Below are positions 35,787-46,644 of a stretch of 64,000 nucleotides of DNA, piece by piece (position 1 is the stretch's first letter; the number at the start of each line of letters is the position of its first letter). The stretch covers positions 1 to 64,000 of the forward strand of contig NZ_JACHNX010000015.1 in NCBI RefSeq assembly GCF_014199595.1, given 5' to 3'. Made by a program: the position numbers and the translations under genes. The DNA comes from Sphingomonas yabuuchiae (GTDB lineage Bacteria > Pseudomonadota > Alphaproteobacteria > Sphingomonadales > Sphingomonadaceae). A model generated the notes under the pieces. That model saw only the letters and a list, made by a program, of their open reading frames with translations, made no database searches and was not told where the DNA came from.

Positions 35787-37613
35787 TCAGGCGCTCGACG
35801 CCTGCCCTGCGCGCCGATCCTCACCGATGGGCAGGGCCAGTACGACCCGGTGCAGACCGATGGTCAGGCCGCCGCCCATCTCGGCGCCCAACTTGTCGAT
35901 CAGGCGCAGCGAGAAGCCCGTGCCCAGCAGCGGCGCGCCGTCACGCTGTTCCTCATCCCCCGCCTCGCTGAGCAGCGCGGCATCCGCCTCGACCGTCAGC
36001 GCAAGCGGGCGATCGATCCGCAGCGCCGCCATGCCCTGATCGATCGACAGGCTGGCCGAAAGACGCTCGCCGACGACGCAATTGGACAGGAGCACCGAAA
36101 ACAGACGGGTCAGCAGCCGCTCGCACGCCCGGTCGTCGGCGAGGGCCGAGAGGTTCGCGGAAGACGGATCGAAACGGATTTCGGCACGGCGCAGTTCGGC
36201 CAGCGGCCCCAATTCGCCCAGCACCCGCTGGATCAGCGGTGCGAGCGGAACGATGGTCGGCCGCAGCTCCAGCACATGCCCCTCGATCCGTGCGGCGGTG
36301 TCGAGATCCTCGACCGAGGCGAGCAGGTCGGCGGCCATCGCGCGGATGGCGCTGGCCCGGTCGCGATAGACGGGCGCCACCGGCCCCAGCAATTCGCTTT
36401 CGATCAGCTCGGCAAAGCCCGCGACCGCGTTGGCGGGCGTGCGGAGTTCATGGACCAGCTGGCGCAGCGAATCGGACGAAGACGTTTCGGGCGCCGCCTC
36501 GACCACATTGGCCATCTCGTCGCGGCGCGGACGACGGCCGCTACCGCGATAGCCCGCATAGCGGCCCGACGCGGGATCGAAAAAGGGCATGGCCGACACC
36601 CGCCACGATCCCGCCGCCGCCGAACTGCCGCCGATCTCCAGCCGCGCGTCCCGGAAACCGGAGCGACGACGAAAGGCCCCCATCGCCACGCCGTCGAACT
36701 GCGCCAGCCCCTGCATCGCGGTCTCGGCGATACTCACGCCGACCAGCGGGCCGCGCGTGACGCCCTCGACGCCCAGGATCAGGCCGTTGGCGTCGGTCTC
36801 GAAATCGAAATGGGCGGGCCCGGCATCATTCTGCGTTGCGCCCGTCACTTCCTCGCGCCGCTGGTTGAAGGCGTCGATACGCGCGACGAGATCGGCGATC
36901 TCATAGCGGGGCGGCGCGGCGGGAGGCGGAGCGTGGCGCATCGCCTCGGCCATGAAGGGCAGGCTGCGCGCGACCTGGCCCAGCGCGACGAAAGGCGTCG
37001 CCGCCTGGGTCGGCAGCGGTTCGAGCAGGATCGATACCGGCGCGGCTTCGGGTTCTTTCACGGGCTTCGGAACCGTCACCGGCTCTTCCCGCACGGGCGC
37101 GGCACGGACCGGTTCCACCAGGGGTTCGGGCACGGCTTCCAGCGGCACGGCGGCGGCTTGCGGCGCTGGCTCGGCCGCACTGGCGATATGCGGCAGGACG
37201 AAATCGACCGGACCGAAACTCTCCAGCCCGCGAATCACCGTATCGGACAGATCGCGACGGTGCCGCAGGACCGAACGGGTTCGCGGGTTCAGCGCGGGGA
37301 GGATGGCCAACCAATCCTCATCCGCCAGTTGCACGCTGCGCAACACGGTCGCGGCGACCGGCAACGTATCCTGGGCGAAGAAGGACACCAGCGCGATGGG
37401 CGGGCGGCTGGTGCTCAACATGCGCGCGCTGGCGATGCGAACGCCTTCGGCCACCTTGCCACGCAATTCGGCGAGCCGCTCCAGCATCGGCGGATCGGCG
37501 GGCACGCGCCCACGGCTCATCAGGTCGATCAGCTGCCGCCAGGCAGTCTGCGCGCCGAAAGGCGTCGCAGTGTCGGCCGATAAAATCGTTGCCAGACTAT
37601 CGTCGAACCGCAC
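35787..37613 (-). CDS. Histidine kinase-like sensor protein with degenerate ATP-binding domain
   Basis: This 608-residue soluble protein has an N-terminal region of unknown type (about 1-140), a Pro/Ala/Val/Glu-rich linker (about 145-205), a PAS-like region (about 265-350) and a HisKA segment with the H-box LVHELRTPANAVAGF (His about 388). The following HATPase-like domain keeps an N-box-like VLLSNC and the GTGFSLRLIDKLGAEMGG lid, but the usual DxGxG motif is not recognisable. It may be a weak or regulatory kinase. No receiver-domain gene is adjacent. It is tightly linked to the deacetylase gene, hinting at control of surface polysaccharide. The GTG start has AGGGAG upstream. Confidence 0.72.
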   Translation of the reverse strand: MRFDDSLATILSADTATPFGAQTAWRQLIDLMSRGRVPADPPMLERLAELRGKVAEGVRIASARMLSTSRPPIALVSFFAQDTLPVAATVLRSVQLADEDWLAILPALNPRTRSVLRHRRDLSDTVIRGLESFGPVDFVLPHIASAAEPAPQAAAVPLEAVPEPLVEPVRAAPVREEPVTVPKPVKEPEAAPVSILLEPLPTQAATPFVALGQVARSLPFMAEAMRHAPPPAAPPRYEIADLVARIDAFNQRREEVTGATQNDAGPAHFDFETDANGLILGVEGVTRGPLVGVSIAETAMQGLAQFDGVAMGAFRRRSGFRDARLEIGGSSAAAGSWRVSAMPFFDPASGRYAGYRGSGRRPRRDEMANVVEAAPETSSSDSLRQLVHELRTPANAVAGFAELIESELLGPVAPVYRDRASAIRAMAADLLASVEDLDTAARIEGHVLELRPTIVPLAPLIQRVLGELGPLAELRRAEIRFDPSSANLSALADDRACERLLTRLFSVLLSNCVVGERLSASLSIDQGMAALRIDRPLALTVEADAALLSEAGDEEQRDGAPLLGTGFSLRLIDKLGAEMGGGLTIGLHRVVLALPIGEDRRAGQASSA

Positions 37614-37724
37614 TGAGCTCCCTTCACGCGTGGCCGGTCGGCCTTCCTGCCGCTTCTGTAACGTCCTTATCCTTCCAACTGGTAACCTGCAAATATCCTT
37701 ATCGGTGCCGTTGCAATGCCCGAG

Positions 37725-37754
37725 AATTACGGTAGTGCGTAATTTTCTTATAGT
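37725..37754 (+). promoter_or_regulatory. 20-bp dyad and -10 box upstream of the Lrp-type gene
   Basis: AATTACG (37725-37731) and CGTAATT (37738-37744) form a perfect inverted repeat with a six-base spacer in unusually AT-rich DNA. TATAGT (37749-37754) directly beyond it is a five-of-six -10 match on the plus strand. Lrp/AsnC regulators commonly bind such AT-rich dyads at their own promoters. The kinase-like gene is divergent from here and may share control. Confidence 0.5.
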
Positions 37755-37804
37755 ACGCCGTCAAAGAGCATAGGGATTCGGCAGTTTATGTGGAGTATCG
37801 TGTA

Positions 37805-38272
37805 ATGGCGCTCGATCGCATCGATCGGCAGATCCTGGCGCTGTTGCAGGCCGATGGCCGTATGACCAATGTGGAGCTGGCCGAACGCGTCGGATTGACC
37901 GCCCCGCCCTGTCTGCGTCGCGTCCGCGCGCTGGAGGAAGCGGGGGCCATTCGCGGCTATCACGCCGACCTCGACGCCGCACGCCTGGGCTTCCCGATCA
38001 CCGTCTTCGCGATGGTGTCGCTGCGCAGCCAGGCCGAGCATGATCTGGCCGCCTTCGAGGCGCATGTCGCGGGCATCCCCGAGGTGCGCGAATGCCATAT
38101 GCTGAACGGCGAGATCGACTTCATCCTGAAGATCGTCGCGTCGGACCTGAAGAGCTTCCAGGAAATCCTGACCGGCCATCTGACGCCCGCGCCGAATGTG
38201 GCCAGCGTCAAGACGTCGCTGACCATCCGGACGGCCAAGCAGGTTTCGGGGATACCGATCGAAGCCGATTGA
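37805..38272 (+). CDS. Lrp/AsnC-family transcriptional regulator
   Basis: This 155-residue protein has an N-terminal winged helix (LDRIDRQILALLQADGRMTNVELAERVGLT, first 32 residues) and a C-terminal RAM ligand domain (FAMVSLRSQ, VAGIPEVRECHMLNGEIDFILKIVASD). Such proteins form octamers that sense amino acids. ATG at 37805 with GGAG nine bases upstream is favoured over GTG at 37790. The target cannot be told from sequence; autoregulation through the dyad at 37725 is likely. A strong two-way terminator follows. Confidence 0.9.
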   Translation: MALDRIDRQILALLQADGRMTNVELAERVGLTAPPCLRRVRALEEAGAIRGYHADLDAARLGFPITVFAMVSLRSQAEHDLAAFEAHVAGIPEVRECHMLNGEIDFILKIVASDLKSFQEILTGHLTPAPNVASVKTSLTIRTAKQVSGIPIEAD

Positions 38273-38291
38273 TCCGGTTTCGGAGGCGATA

Positions 38292-38328
38292 AAAAAGGCC
38301 GGTTCTCCGTGGGGGGACCGGCCTTTTT
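38292..38328. terminator. Bidirectional Rho-independent terminator
   Basis: AAAAAGGCCGGT (38292-38303) and ACCGGCCTTTTT (38317-38328) pair perfectly over 12 bp. The T-run serves the Lrp-type gene on the plus strand, and the A-run would serve leftward transcripts. Confidence 0.9.
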
Positions 38329-38370
38329 AGTTGGGGGACGTCGCGTTGCCCCGCGCTCCGCCAAGAACGG

Positions 38371-38400
38371 AAAAGGCCCGCGCCCTTTCGAGCGCGGGCC
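38371..38400 (-). terminator. Rho-independent terminator of the TPR gene
   Basis: GGCCCGCGC (38375-38383) pairs with GCGCGGGCC (38392-38400). On the minus strand TTTT follows, 8 bases after the TPR stop codon at 38408. Confidence 0.85.
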
Positions 38401-38407
38401 CCATTCC

Positions 38408-39697
38408 TTACGCCTGGGTCGAGAGCCAGGTGCTCCAGAAGCTCGCCAGATCGGCACGCGGAGCACCCTTGACGGTATCGAAGGCAGCCTTCGCGCCCGC
38501 CTTGTCGCCGCTGGCGGCCAGCGCGATGCCGAGGCGGGTATTCACCTCATTGGCGTCGACACCACCCTTTTGCAGCGCCAAGCGATACAGCTCGGCCGCC
38601 TTGGCGTTGTTGCCCTGGCCGTAATAGGCCTCGGCGGTCAGCGCGGCGAGCTTGCCGTCGGCGGCCGACTTGGCGCGCGCCTCGGTCGGGGCGAGCGAGC
38701 CTTCCTGGCGGTTCTTGGTCTCGGCGGCGGTCAGCATCGCCTTGGCCGTGGCATTGCCAGCCGGGATCTTGCCGGTCGCCATGCCTTCCTTCAGCACGGT
38801 CGCGGCTTCGGCAGGCAGGCCCTTGTCCGTCGCGTACTGCGCATATTCCATATAGTCGTTCTGGTCGGCCAGCGACTTGGACGCGCGCATCAGGCGGAAC
38901 AGGTCGAGCTTCTGGTTCTTGTCCAGCGTCGCCAGCGAACCCTGCTGCAGACCATAGATGACCAGAGCGTTGCGCCAGTTCTGCGGGGTCGGATAGGCCG
39001 CGATCCACTTGCGCATCCAGCCAAGCGTCTCGGGAACCATCTTGGCCTTGTTGGCGCGACCGATGGCGAACTTGTAATAGTCCTCCGGCGCCTTCTGGCC
39101 CGAGGCGTTCATCTGGTCGATCACCGACGACAGCTCGGCATTGCCGCCCGCCACGTCGCCCATCTCGATCTTCGACTTGACGATCAGCATCGGCAGGTTG
39201 GGATCGTTATAGCCCAGCTGCTTGGCCTGCTGGAAATATTGCAGCGCGATCGGATACTGCTTGCCGTTGAAGGCCAGCGCACCGCGACGATAGACATAGC
39301 GCGGCTTGTCGGCCGCCGGGGTCGACGGGCTGTTGATCAGCGCGTCGAGCGGCTTCGCCAGCACCGCCTCGTCGACCGGGGCGTTCGGATTGGCCTGCTG
39401 GGCCGCGAACAGCTTGCCCGATTCGAGCTCGTAGCGCATCGCCGCGGCGATATACTTGTCGTCTTCGGTCTTGGCGGCAGCCTCGACCGCGGCAACCAGC
39501 GGATCGGCGGCGGCATAATTCTTCTGCTGCAGCACCGGCTGCGCGGCCTGGGCCGCCTTCAGCGCCTCGGGGCTCAGCTTCAGGCCACCGGCCGCTTCTT
39601 CCTTCTTCTTCTGCGCAGACAGCGGCGCGGTCAGCACGACGCTGCCCATGCCCGTCGCGAGCGCGGCCGCCAGCGCGAGCTTCGGTAGGATTTTCAT
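38408..39697 (-). CDS. Exported TPR-repeat protein of unknown function
   Basis: This 429-residue protein has a signal peptide (residues 1-29, ending PLSAQ), a short Lys/Glu-rich stretch (KKKEEAAGG) and then TPR-like helical repeats rich in Ala, such as GALAFNGKQYPIALQYFQQA and YYGQGNNAKAAELYRLAL. It should be a periplasmic protein-protein interaction module. ATG at 39697 is chosen because GGAGAG lies 7-12 bases upstream; an ATG at 39712 lacks such a site. It is a single gene with its own terminator. I recognise no specific family function. Similar proteins are common in sphingomonads. Confidence 0.8.
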   Translation of the reverse strand: MKILPKLALAAALATGMGSVVLTAPLSAQKKKEEAAGGLKLSPEALKAAQAAQPVLQQKNYAAADPLVAAVEAAAKTEDDKYIAAAMRYELESGKLFAAQQANPNAPVDEAVLAKPLDALINSPSTPAADKPRYVYRRGALAFNGKQYPIALQYFQQAKQLGYNDPNLPMLIVKSKIEMGDVAGGNAELSSVIDQMNASGQKAPEDYYKFAIGRANKAKMVPETLGWMRKWIAAYPTPQNWRNALVIYGLQQGSLATLDKNQKLDLFRLMRASKSLADQNDYMEYAQYATDKGLPAEAATVLKEGMATGKIPAGNATAKAMLTAAETKNRQEGSLAPTEARAKSAADGKLAALTAEAYYGQGNNAKAAELYRLALQKGGVDANEVNTRLGIALAASGDKAGAKAAFDTVKGAPRADLASFWSTWLSTQA

Positions 39698-39865
39698 GCG
39701 AATTCTCTCCAAGAATACAGCCGGTCGGTCCGGGATCGTCGATGGCAGGCTTGATAGGGACAGCGCGCGTCCCGTTCAAGCAAAGCGATTGATGGATGTC
39801 CCCTCTATCCAACAACCGCTGAACGCGGATTGAACGCGAACGCTCCCGGCGCTAGCCCGCGCGGC

Positions 39866-40621
39866 ATGATCGCCGTCATCTCCCCCGCCAAGACGCTCGA
39901 CTATCAGAGCCCCCTGCCCGACCTTGCGCCGACCGCGCCCCATTTCGCCGACGAGGCGCAGACCCTGGCCGAGGCGGCCTCCGGACTGGGCGAGGAGAAG
40001 CTCGCCTCGCTGATGCGAATCTCGCCCGCGCTGGCGCAGTTGAATGCCGAACGCTTCCGCGATTTCGCCACTGCGCCGGAGCGGCCCGCCATGTTCGCCT
40101 TTGCCGGTGATGTGTACACCGGGCTGGAGGCCAAGTCGCTCGACGTGCCCGCTGTCCTCTTCGCGCAGGACCATCTGCGGATGCTGTCGGGCCTGTATGG
40201 CCTGCTCCGCCCGCTGGACGCCATGCGCCCCTATCGGTTGGAAATGGGCACGCGCTGGGCGCCCCATAAAGCTGGATCGGGCGGTGGCAAGCTGACCGAC
40301 TGGTGGGGAGACCGCATCGCCGAGCGACTGACCCAAGAGGTCGAGGCGGAGGGTTCCGGCACCATCCTGAACCTCGCCAGCCAGGAATATTGGCACGCGG
40401 TTGAGGGCAAGCTGCCCGCCGCCATCCGGGTCATCGCGGTCGATTTCCGCGAGGGCGACCGTTTCATAAGTTTCCATGCGAAGAAGGCGCGCGGCGCCAT
40501 GGCCCGCTGGATGATCGAACATCACGTCACCGATACCGATGCGATGCGCGGTTTCGATAGCGACGGTTATGCGTTCGATGCCGAGGCGAGCACGCCGACC
40601 CTTTGGAGATTCGTGCGATGA
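39866..40621 (+). CDS. yaaA: Peroxide stress protein YaaA (DUF328/UPF0246)
   Basis: This 251-residue protein begins MIAVISPAKTLDY, the family signature. It retains QDHLRMLSGLYGLLRPLD, YRLEMGTRW, LNLASQEYW and FHAKKARGAMARWMI, all diagnostic. YaaA binds DNA and limits iron-driven oxidative damage during peroxide stress. ATG at 39866 fits the family start; a frame from 39830 adds non-conserved residues. It shares ATGA with the next gene, so the two are coupled. Confidence 0.95.
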   Translation: MIAVISPAKTLDYQSPLPDLAPTAPHFADEAQTLAEAASGLGEEKLASLMRISPALAQLNAERFRDFATAPERPAMFAFAGDVYTGLEAKSLDVPAVLFAQDHLRMLSGLYGLLRPLDAMRPYRLEMGTRWAPHKAGSGGGKLTDWWGDRIAERLTQEVEAEGSGTILNLASQEYWHAVEGKLPAAIRVIAVDFREGDRFISFHAKKARGAMARWMIEHHVTDTDAMRGFDSDGYAFDAEASTPTLWRFVR

Positions 40622-41316
40622 GCGAGTGGAAGCAGGCGATCGTCATCGGTGCCTCGGGCGGGATCGGCCAGGCGATGGCCGATGCGTTGGAGGAAGAGGG
40701 TGTCCGCGTCACCCGCCTTGCCCGCTCGATGCCGGGTGACGGCCACATCGATATCGAGGACGAAGCCAGCATCGCCGCCGCCGCCGAACGCATCGCCAAG
40801 GGCCCCGCCCCCGATCTGGTGATCGTCGCCACCGGCCTGCTGCATGACGGAGAACGGGGGCCGGAAAAGGCGCTCGACCAGCTTTCGCCCGAATGGCTGG
40901 CACGCAATTTCGCGGTAAACGCGATCGGCCCGGCGCTGGTCGCCAAGCGTCTGCTGCCGTTGATGCCGCGCACGGGCAAGACGCTGTTCGCGGTTCTCTC
41001 CGCGCGGGTCGGGTCGATCTCCGACAATCGCATGGGAGGCTGGTATGGCTATCGCGCGTCCAAGGCCGCGCTCAATCAGTTCGTCCGGACGCTGGCGATC
41101 GAGCACAAGCGTCGCAACGATCGCTCGATCATCGTCGCGCTGCACCCCGGCACGGTCGACACCGCGCTGTCCAGGCCGTTCCAGGGCAATGTCCGCCCCG
41201 GTGGCTTGTTCGCACCCGACCGAGCGGCGGTCCAACTGCTCGACGTAATCGACGGGCTGAAGGCCCCCGACAGCGGCAAGCTGTTCGACTGGGAAGGCAA
41301 AGAGGTCCAGCCTTAA
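40618..41316 (+). CDS. Short-chain dehydrogenase/reductase
   Basis: This 232-residue Rossmann protein has the cofactor loop GASGGIG (residues 13-19) and the catalytic YGYRASKAA, with Tyr and Lys four residues apart and the Ser in VLSARVGS upstream. The C-factor-like members it resembles reduce or oxidise unknown carbonyl substrates with NAD(P). Its ATG overlaps the yaaA stop by four bases, suggesting a joint role, perhaps in stress. A short palindromic repeat follows three bases after its stop and may end transcription. Confidence 0.87.
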   Translation: MSEWKQAIVIGASGGIGQAMADALEEEGVRVTRLARSMPGDGHIDIEDEASIAAAAERIAKGPAPDLVIVATGLLHDGERGPEKALDQLSPEWLARNFAVNAIGPALVAKRLLPLMPRTGKTLFAVLSARVGSISDNRMGGWYGYRASKAALNQFVRTLAIEHKRRNDRSIIVALHPGTVDTALSRPFQGNVRPGGLFAPDRAAVQLLDVIDGLKAPDSGKLFDWEGKEVQP

Positions 41317-41318
41317 CC

Positions 41319-41343
41319 ATTCCTCCTCTGCAAGGGGAGGAAT
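41319..41343. repeat. Dispersed palindromic repeat, class A, solo half
   Basis: ATTCCTCC..GGAGGAAT form the outer pairs of a hairpin with a CTCTGCAAGG centre. This is the single-hairpin form of the class A repeat, just after the SDR stop codon. Confidence 0.65.
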
Positions 41344-41659
41344 AGCCTATGCCCCTGATTATCATTCAGATTACAGCATTGTAACATTTGCGACATCCAG
41401 CCGAAACCACTGAAATTCCATAAGACCCTTGCTGGCCGCCGTTTACTCCCGTCGGCGGCCAGCGCCTCCAAAGTCCCGCGAACCTGCTGCCGAGGGGGGA
41501 GCATATTCCGTCGGGCCTGCCCCCGCCGCCTCGTTCCGCGCAGTCACCGTTCCTCCCAAACGGCTGCTCGCGAATGGTCGCGCGGGGGTGGTCAGGCGGC
41601 TCACGCTCGGCTAGTACCTTCGGTTCCCATCTGACCATCAAGCCGGAAAGCAACAGACT
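41344..41659 (+). other. Non-coding region upstream of gyrA with a strong hairpin
   Basis: No supported gene lies in this stretch. It contains a small dyad TTACA-GCAT-TGTAA (41371-41384) in AT-rich DNA, and a perfect 11-bp hairpin, GCTGGCCGCCG (41431-41441) with CGGCGGCCAGC (41453-41463), around an 11-base loop. The remaining 200 bp up to the gyrA start is G+C-rich and shows no clear coding signal. It may be a long gyrA leader, a small RNA, or both. Confidence 0.45.
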
Positions 41660-44406
<2,747 letters not shown>

Positions 44407-44410
<4 letters not shown>

Positions 44411-44757
44411 CCCTTCCCGCCACCGCCTATAAGGTGCTGACCGCCGATCAGATGGCGGTGTTGGAGCAGGAGGCCGTCTTTGCGGGCGCCCCGGTGGATC
44501 TGGCCGATGGCTATATCCACCTCTCGACCGCCGCCCAGCTGACCGAGACGGTGGACAAGCACTTTGCCGGACAGAGTGACCTGCACATCGCGGCCGTCGA
44601 TCTGGAGGCGATGGGCGAGGCGGTGAAATGGGAGGAGAGCCGTGGTGGCCAACTCTTCCCGCATCTTTATGCCGATTTGCCGCTGACGGCGGTGATCGCT
44701 TATGGCCCGATGAAGCGGGACGAGGACGGCACGGTCCGTCTGCCGGTGGCGGGCTAA
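44407..44757 (+). CDS. DUF952 family protein
   Basis: This 116-residue protein has the DUF952 pattern: YKVLTADQM at the start, [18 protein letters not shown] in the middle, and [20 protein letters not shown] near the end. The fold is thought to be related to ADP-ribosyltransferases, but no activity is established. It is coupled to gyrA by a four-base overlap, which gives co-expression but no functional clue. After its stop a 7-bp hairpin (44783-44800) lacks a T-run. Confidence 0.88.
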
Positions 44758-44850
44758 TCCCCCCACCGGCATCGGCCGATTCCGTTTCGTCATCGAAACG
44801 TCACAAAATCATCACATCGCGTTTACGGTCCTGTCGTACGGCGGATCGTG

Positions 44851-46131
44851 ATGAAGCCGCCCGCCTTCTCCTCCTGGTCCGCAACTATGGAAAACCCGGT
44901 CATCGCGGCGGATGCATCGCTGATCGACGCCATCGCGCTGTTTCGGCAGAGCCCGGACATGCGGCTGCTGCCGGTCCTGGATGCCGAACGACGGCCGGTC
45001 GGGGCGATCGTCGAACGCGATGTGAAGGGGTTGCTTTACAACCCGTTCGGCCATGCGCTGCTTCACAACCCCGATTTCGGCGCCAGCCTGACCGCCTATG
45101 TCCGCTCGCATCCCAGTTGTGAGGAGGACGCGCCGCTGGCCGAAAAGCTGGCGCTTCATGCCGATTGGGGCGCTCCCGACGCGCTGATCCTGACCCGCAA
45201 GGGCGTGTTCACCGGCCTGCTCGACGCCGCCCGGATCGCCCGACTGGCGGCCGACGCACAGATGGCCCTGGCGCAGGAGCGCATGGTGCGCGCGCGGCGT
45301 ATCGACGAGGCGGCGAGATCCTTCACCGCCGACATCGCCGCCCTGTCCGCGGAGCTGCTGCGTGCCACCGCCGATATGGGCGGCATGGCCAGCACCCTCG
45401 CCCGTTATGCCGGGGAGACGCAGGGCAGCGCGGATCGCATGACCGAGGCGATGGCCGATACCGGCCACGCGCTCAGCGATATCGCCGCGCGCGGCCATGG
45501 TCTGGCCGACGCCTTTGCTGCCATCACCCGCGACATGGACCAGTCGCGCACCATTCGCGAGGTCGTCCGCCACCGGATCGCCGCCACCGACCTGCGGGCG
45601 GATGCGCTGACCGCAAGCGCGACGACGATCGACACCCTCCTGACACTGATCGAAACCGTCGCGGCGCGCACCAATCTGCTCGCACTGAACGCCGCGATCG
45701 AGGCGGCGCGCGCAGGCGATGCCGGGCGGGGCTTCGCCGTCGTCGCGCATGAGGTAAAGGCGCTGGCCGGGCAGACCCGCGAAGCCGCACGCGACGCCGC
45801 GCGCAATATCGGCGAGGTCACCGCCAATCTCCACGCGCTGGTCGCCGAACAGGCGCAGCTCAACCGCGCGGTCGACACGATCGGCGCCATCTCGCAATCG
45901 ATCGACGAGGCGGTGGCGGCACAGGGCTTCGCCACGACCGGCATCGCCGCCAGCGTCGACCAGTCGGTCGCCTCCGCGCACCGCGTCGGCCAGCAGGTCC
46001 ATCAGTTGCAGCAGGATGCCAACCGGATCGACCAGGACGCCGGATCGTTGCTGACCCTGGCCCAGGCGCTGGAAAGAAATATCGGGATGCTGCGCGACCG
46101 CACCGACGCCTTCGTCGCGTCCGTTCTCTGA
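44851..46131 (+). CDS. Soluble methyl-accepting-chemotaxis-type signal transducer with N-terminal CBS-like domain
   Basis: This protein of about 426 residues has no membrane segment. Residues 15-110 look like a CBS-type or similar sensor module ([37 protein letters not shown]). From about 150 on it is a coiled coil with the receptor hairpin tip ([24 protein letters not shown], then [13 protein letters not shown]) that binds CheA/CheW. It would pass a cytoplasmic signal to a Che pathway or a similar kinase complex. No che genes are in the window. GTG at 44848 directly before the ATG is an alternative start. It ends four bases before the convergent DUF488 gene. Confidence 0.83.
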   Translation: MKPPAFSSWSATMENPVIAADASLIDAIALFRQSPDMRLLPVLDAERRPVGAIVERDVKGLLYNPFGHALLHNPDFGASLTAYVRSHPSCEEDAPLAEKLALHADWGAPDALILTRKGVFTGLLDAARIARLAADAQMALAQERMVRARRIDEAARSFTADIAALSAELLRATADMGGMASTLARYAGETQGSADRMTEAMADTGHALSDIAARGHGLADAFAAITRDMDQSRTIREVVRHRIAATDLRADALTASATTIDTLLTLIETVAARTNLLALNAAIEAARAGDAGRGFAVVAHEVKALAGQTREAARDAARNIGEVTANLHALVAEQAQLNRAVDTIGAISQSIDEAVAAQGFATTGIAASVDQSVASAHRVGQQVHQLQQDANRIDQDAGSLLTLAQALERNIGMLRDRTDAFVASVL

Positions 46132-46135
46132 CGGA

Positions 46136-46570
46136 TCAGACGTAGAGATCGACGACGGTCATCCCCTGCCCCACCGCCTCCAGCAACAGCGTCCGGTGGC
46201 AGTGGCAGGGGTCCCGCTCGAAGCATAGCAGCGCGCTGGGCTTCTCACCCGCCAGATCGAGCATCCGCGCGGCGGCCGCCTGTGCCTCGGGCAGGGCCAG
46301 CTGGTCGTCATAGACCTCGCGCAGGGTGCCGACATCGCCCTTCTTGGCCGCATCGCGGCCGCGCTTGGGGGTGCCCAGATCCTTCAGATGGACATAATCG
46401 ACCCCGACCTCCTTCAACGCGGCGGCCAGCGGCGACTTGGAAAAGCCCGGACGCCGGGACAGCGGCAACGCGCGAACGTCGATCAGCCGTTCGACCCCGG
46501 CCGATTTCAGCGTCGCGAGGAAGCCGTCGACGGTCGCGCCCTCGTAACCGATGGTGAAGATGGTGGTCAT
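46136..46570 (-). CDS. DUF488 family protein
   Basis: This 144-residue protein begins MTTIFTIGYEGATVDGFLATL and has LIDVRALPLSRRPGFSK and LLCFERDPCHCHRTLL, the classical DUF488 motifs with a Cys-x-Cys-His cluster near the C-terminus. Function is unknown; a nucleic-acid or uracil-DNA-glycosylase-like role has been suggested for distant members. The start at 46570 fits the conserved N-terminus; an earlier ATG at 46615 adds unconserved residues. It is divergent from trmFO. Confidence 0.88.
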   Translation of the reverse strand: MTTIFTIGYEGATVDGFLATLKSAGVERLIDVRALPLSRRPGFSKSPLAAALKEVGVDYVHLKDLGTPKRGRDAAKKGDVGTLREVYDDQLALPEAQAAAARMLDLAGEKPSALLCFERDPCHCHRTLLLEAVGQGMTVVDLYV

Positions 46571-46644
46571 GTCACCGACTTGGGGAGCCGGGTCCCACAC
46601 GCCAAGTCCTTCCAACCGGCGCCGTCCGGGTTTAAGGCGGCCGG

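Noticed and set aside
41344..41659. tmRNA, 6S, SRP or RNase P RNA upstream of gyrA
   Set aside because: None of the expected core motifs was recognised. Only an unassigned hairpin is supported.
44783..44800. Terminator after the DUF952 gene
   Set aside because: The stem is only 7 bp and no T-run follows.
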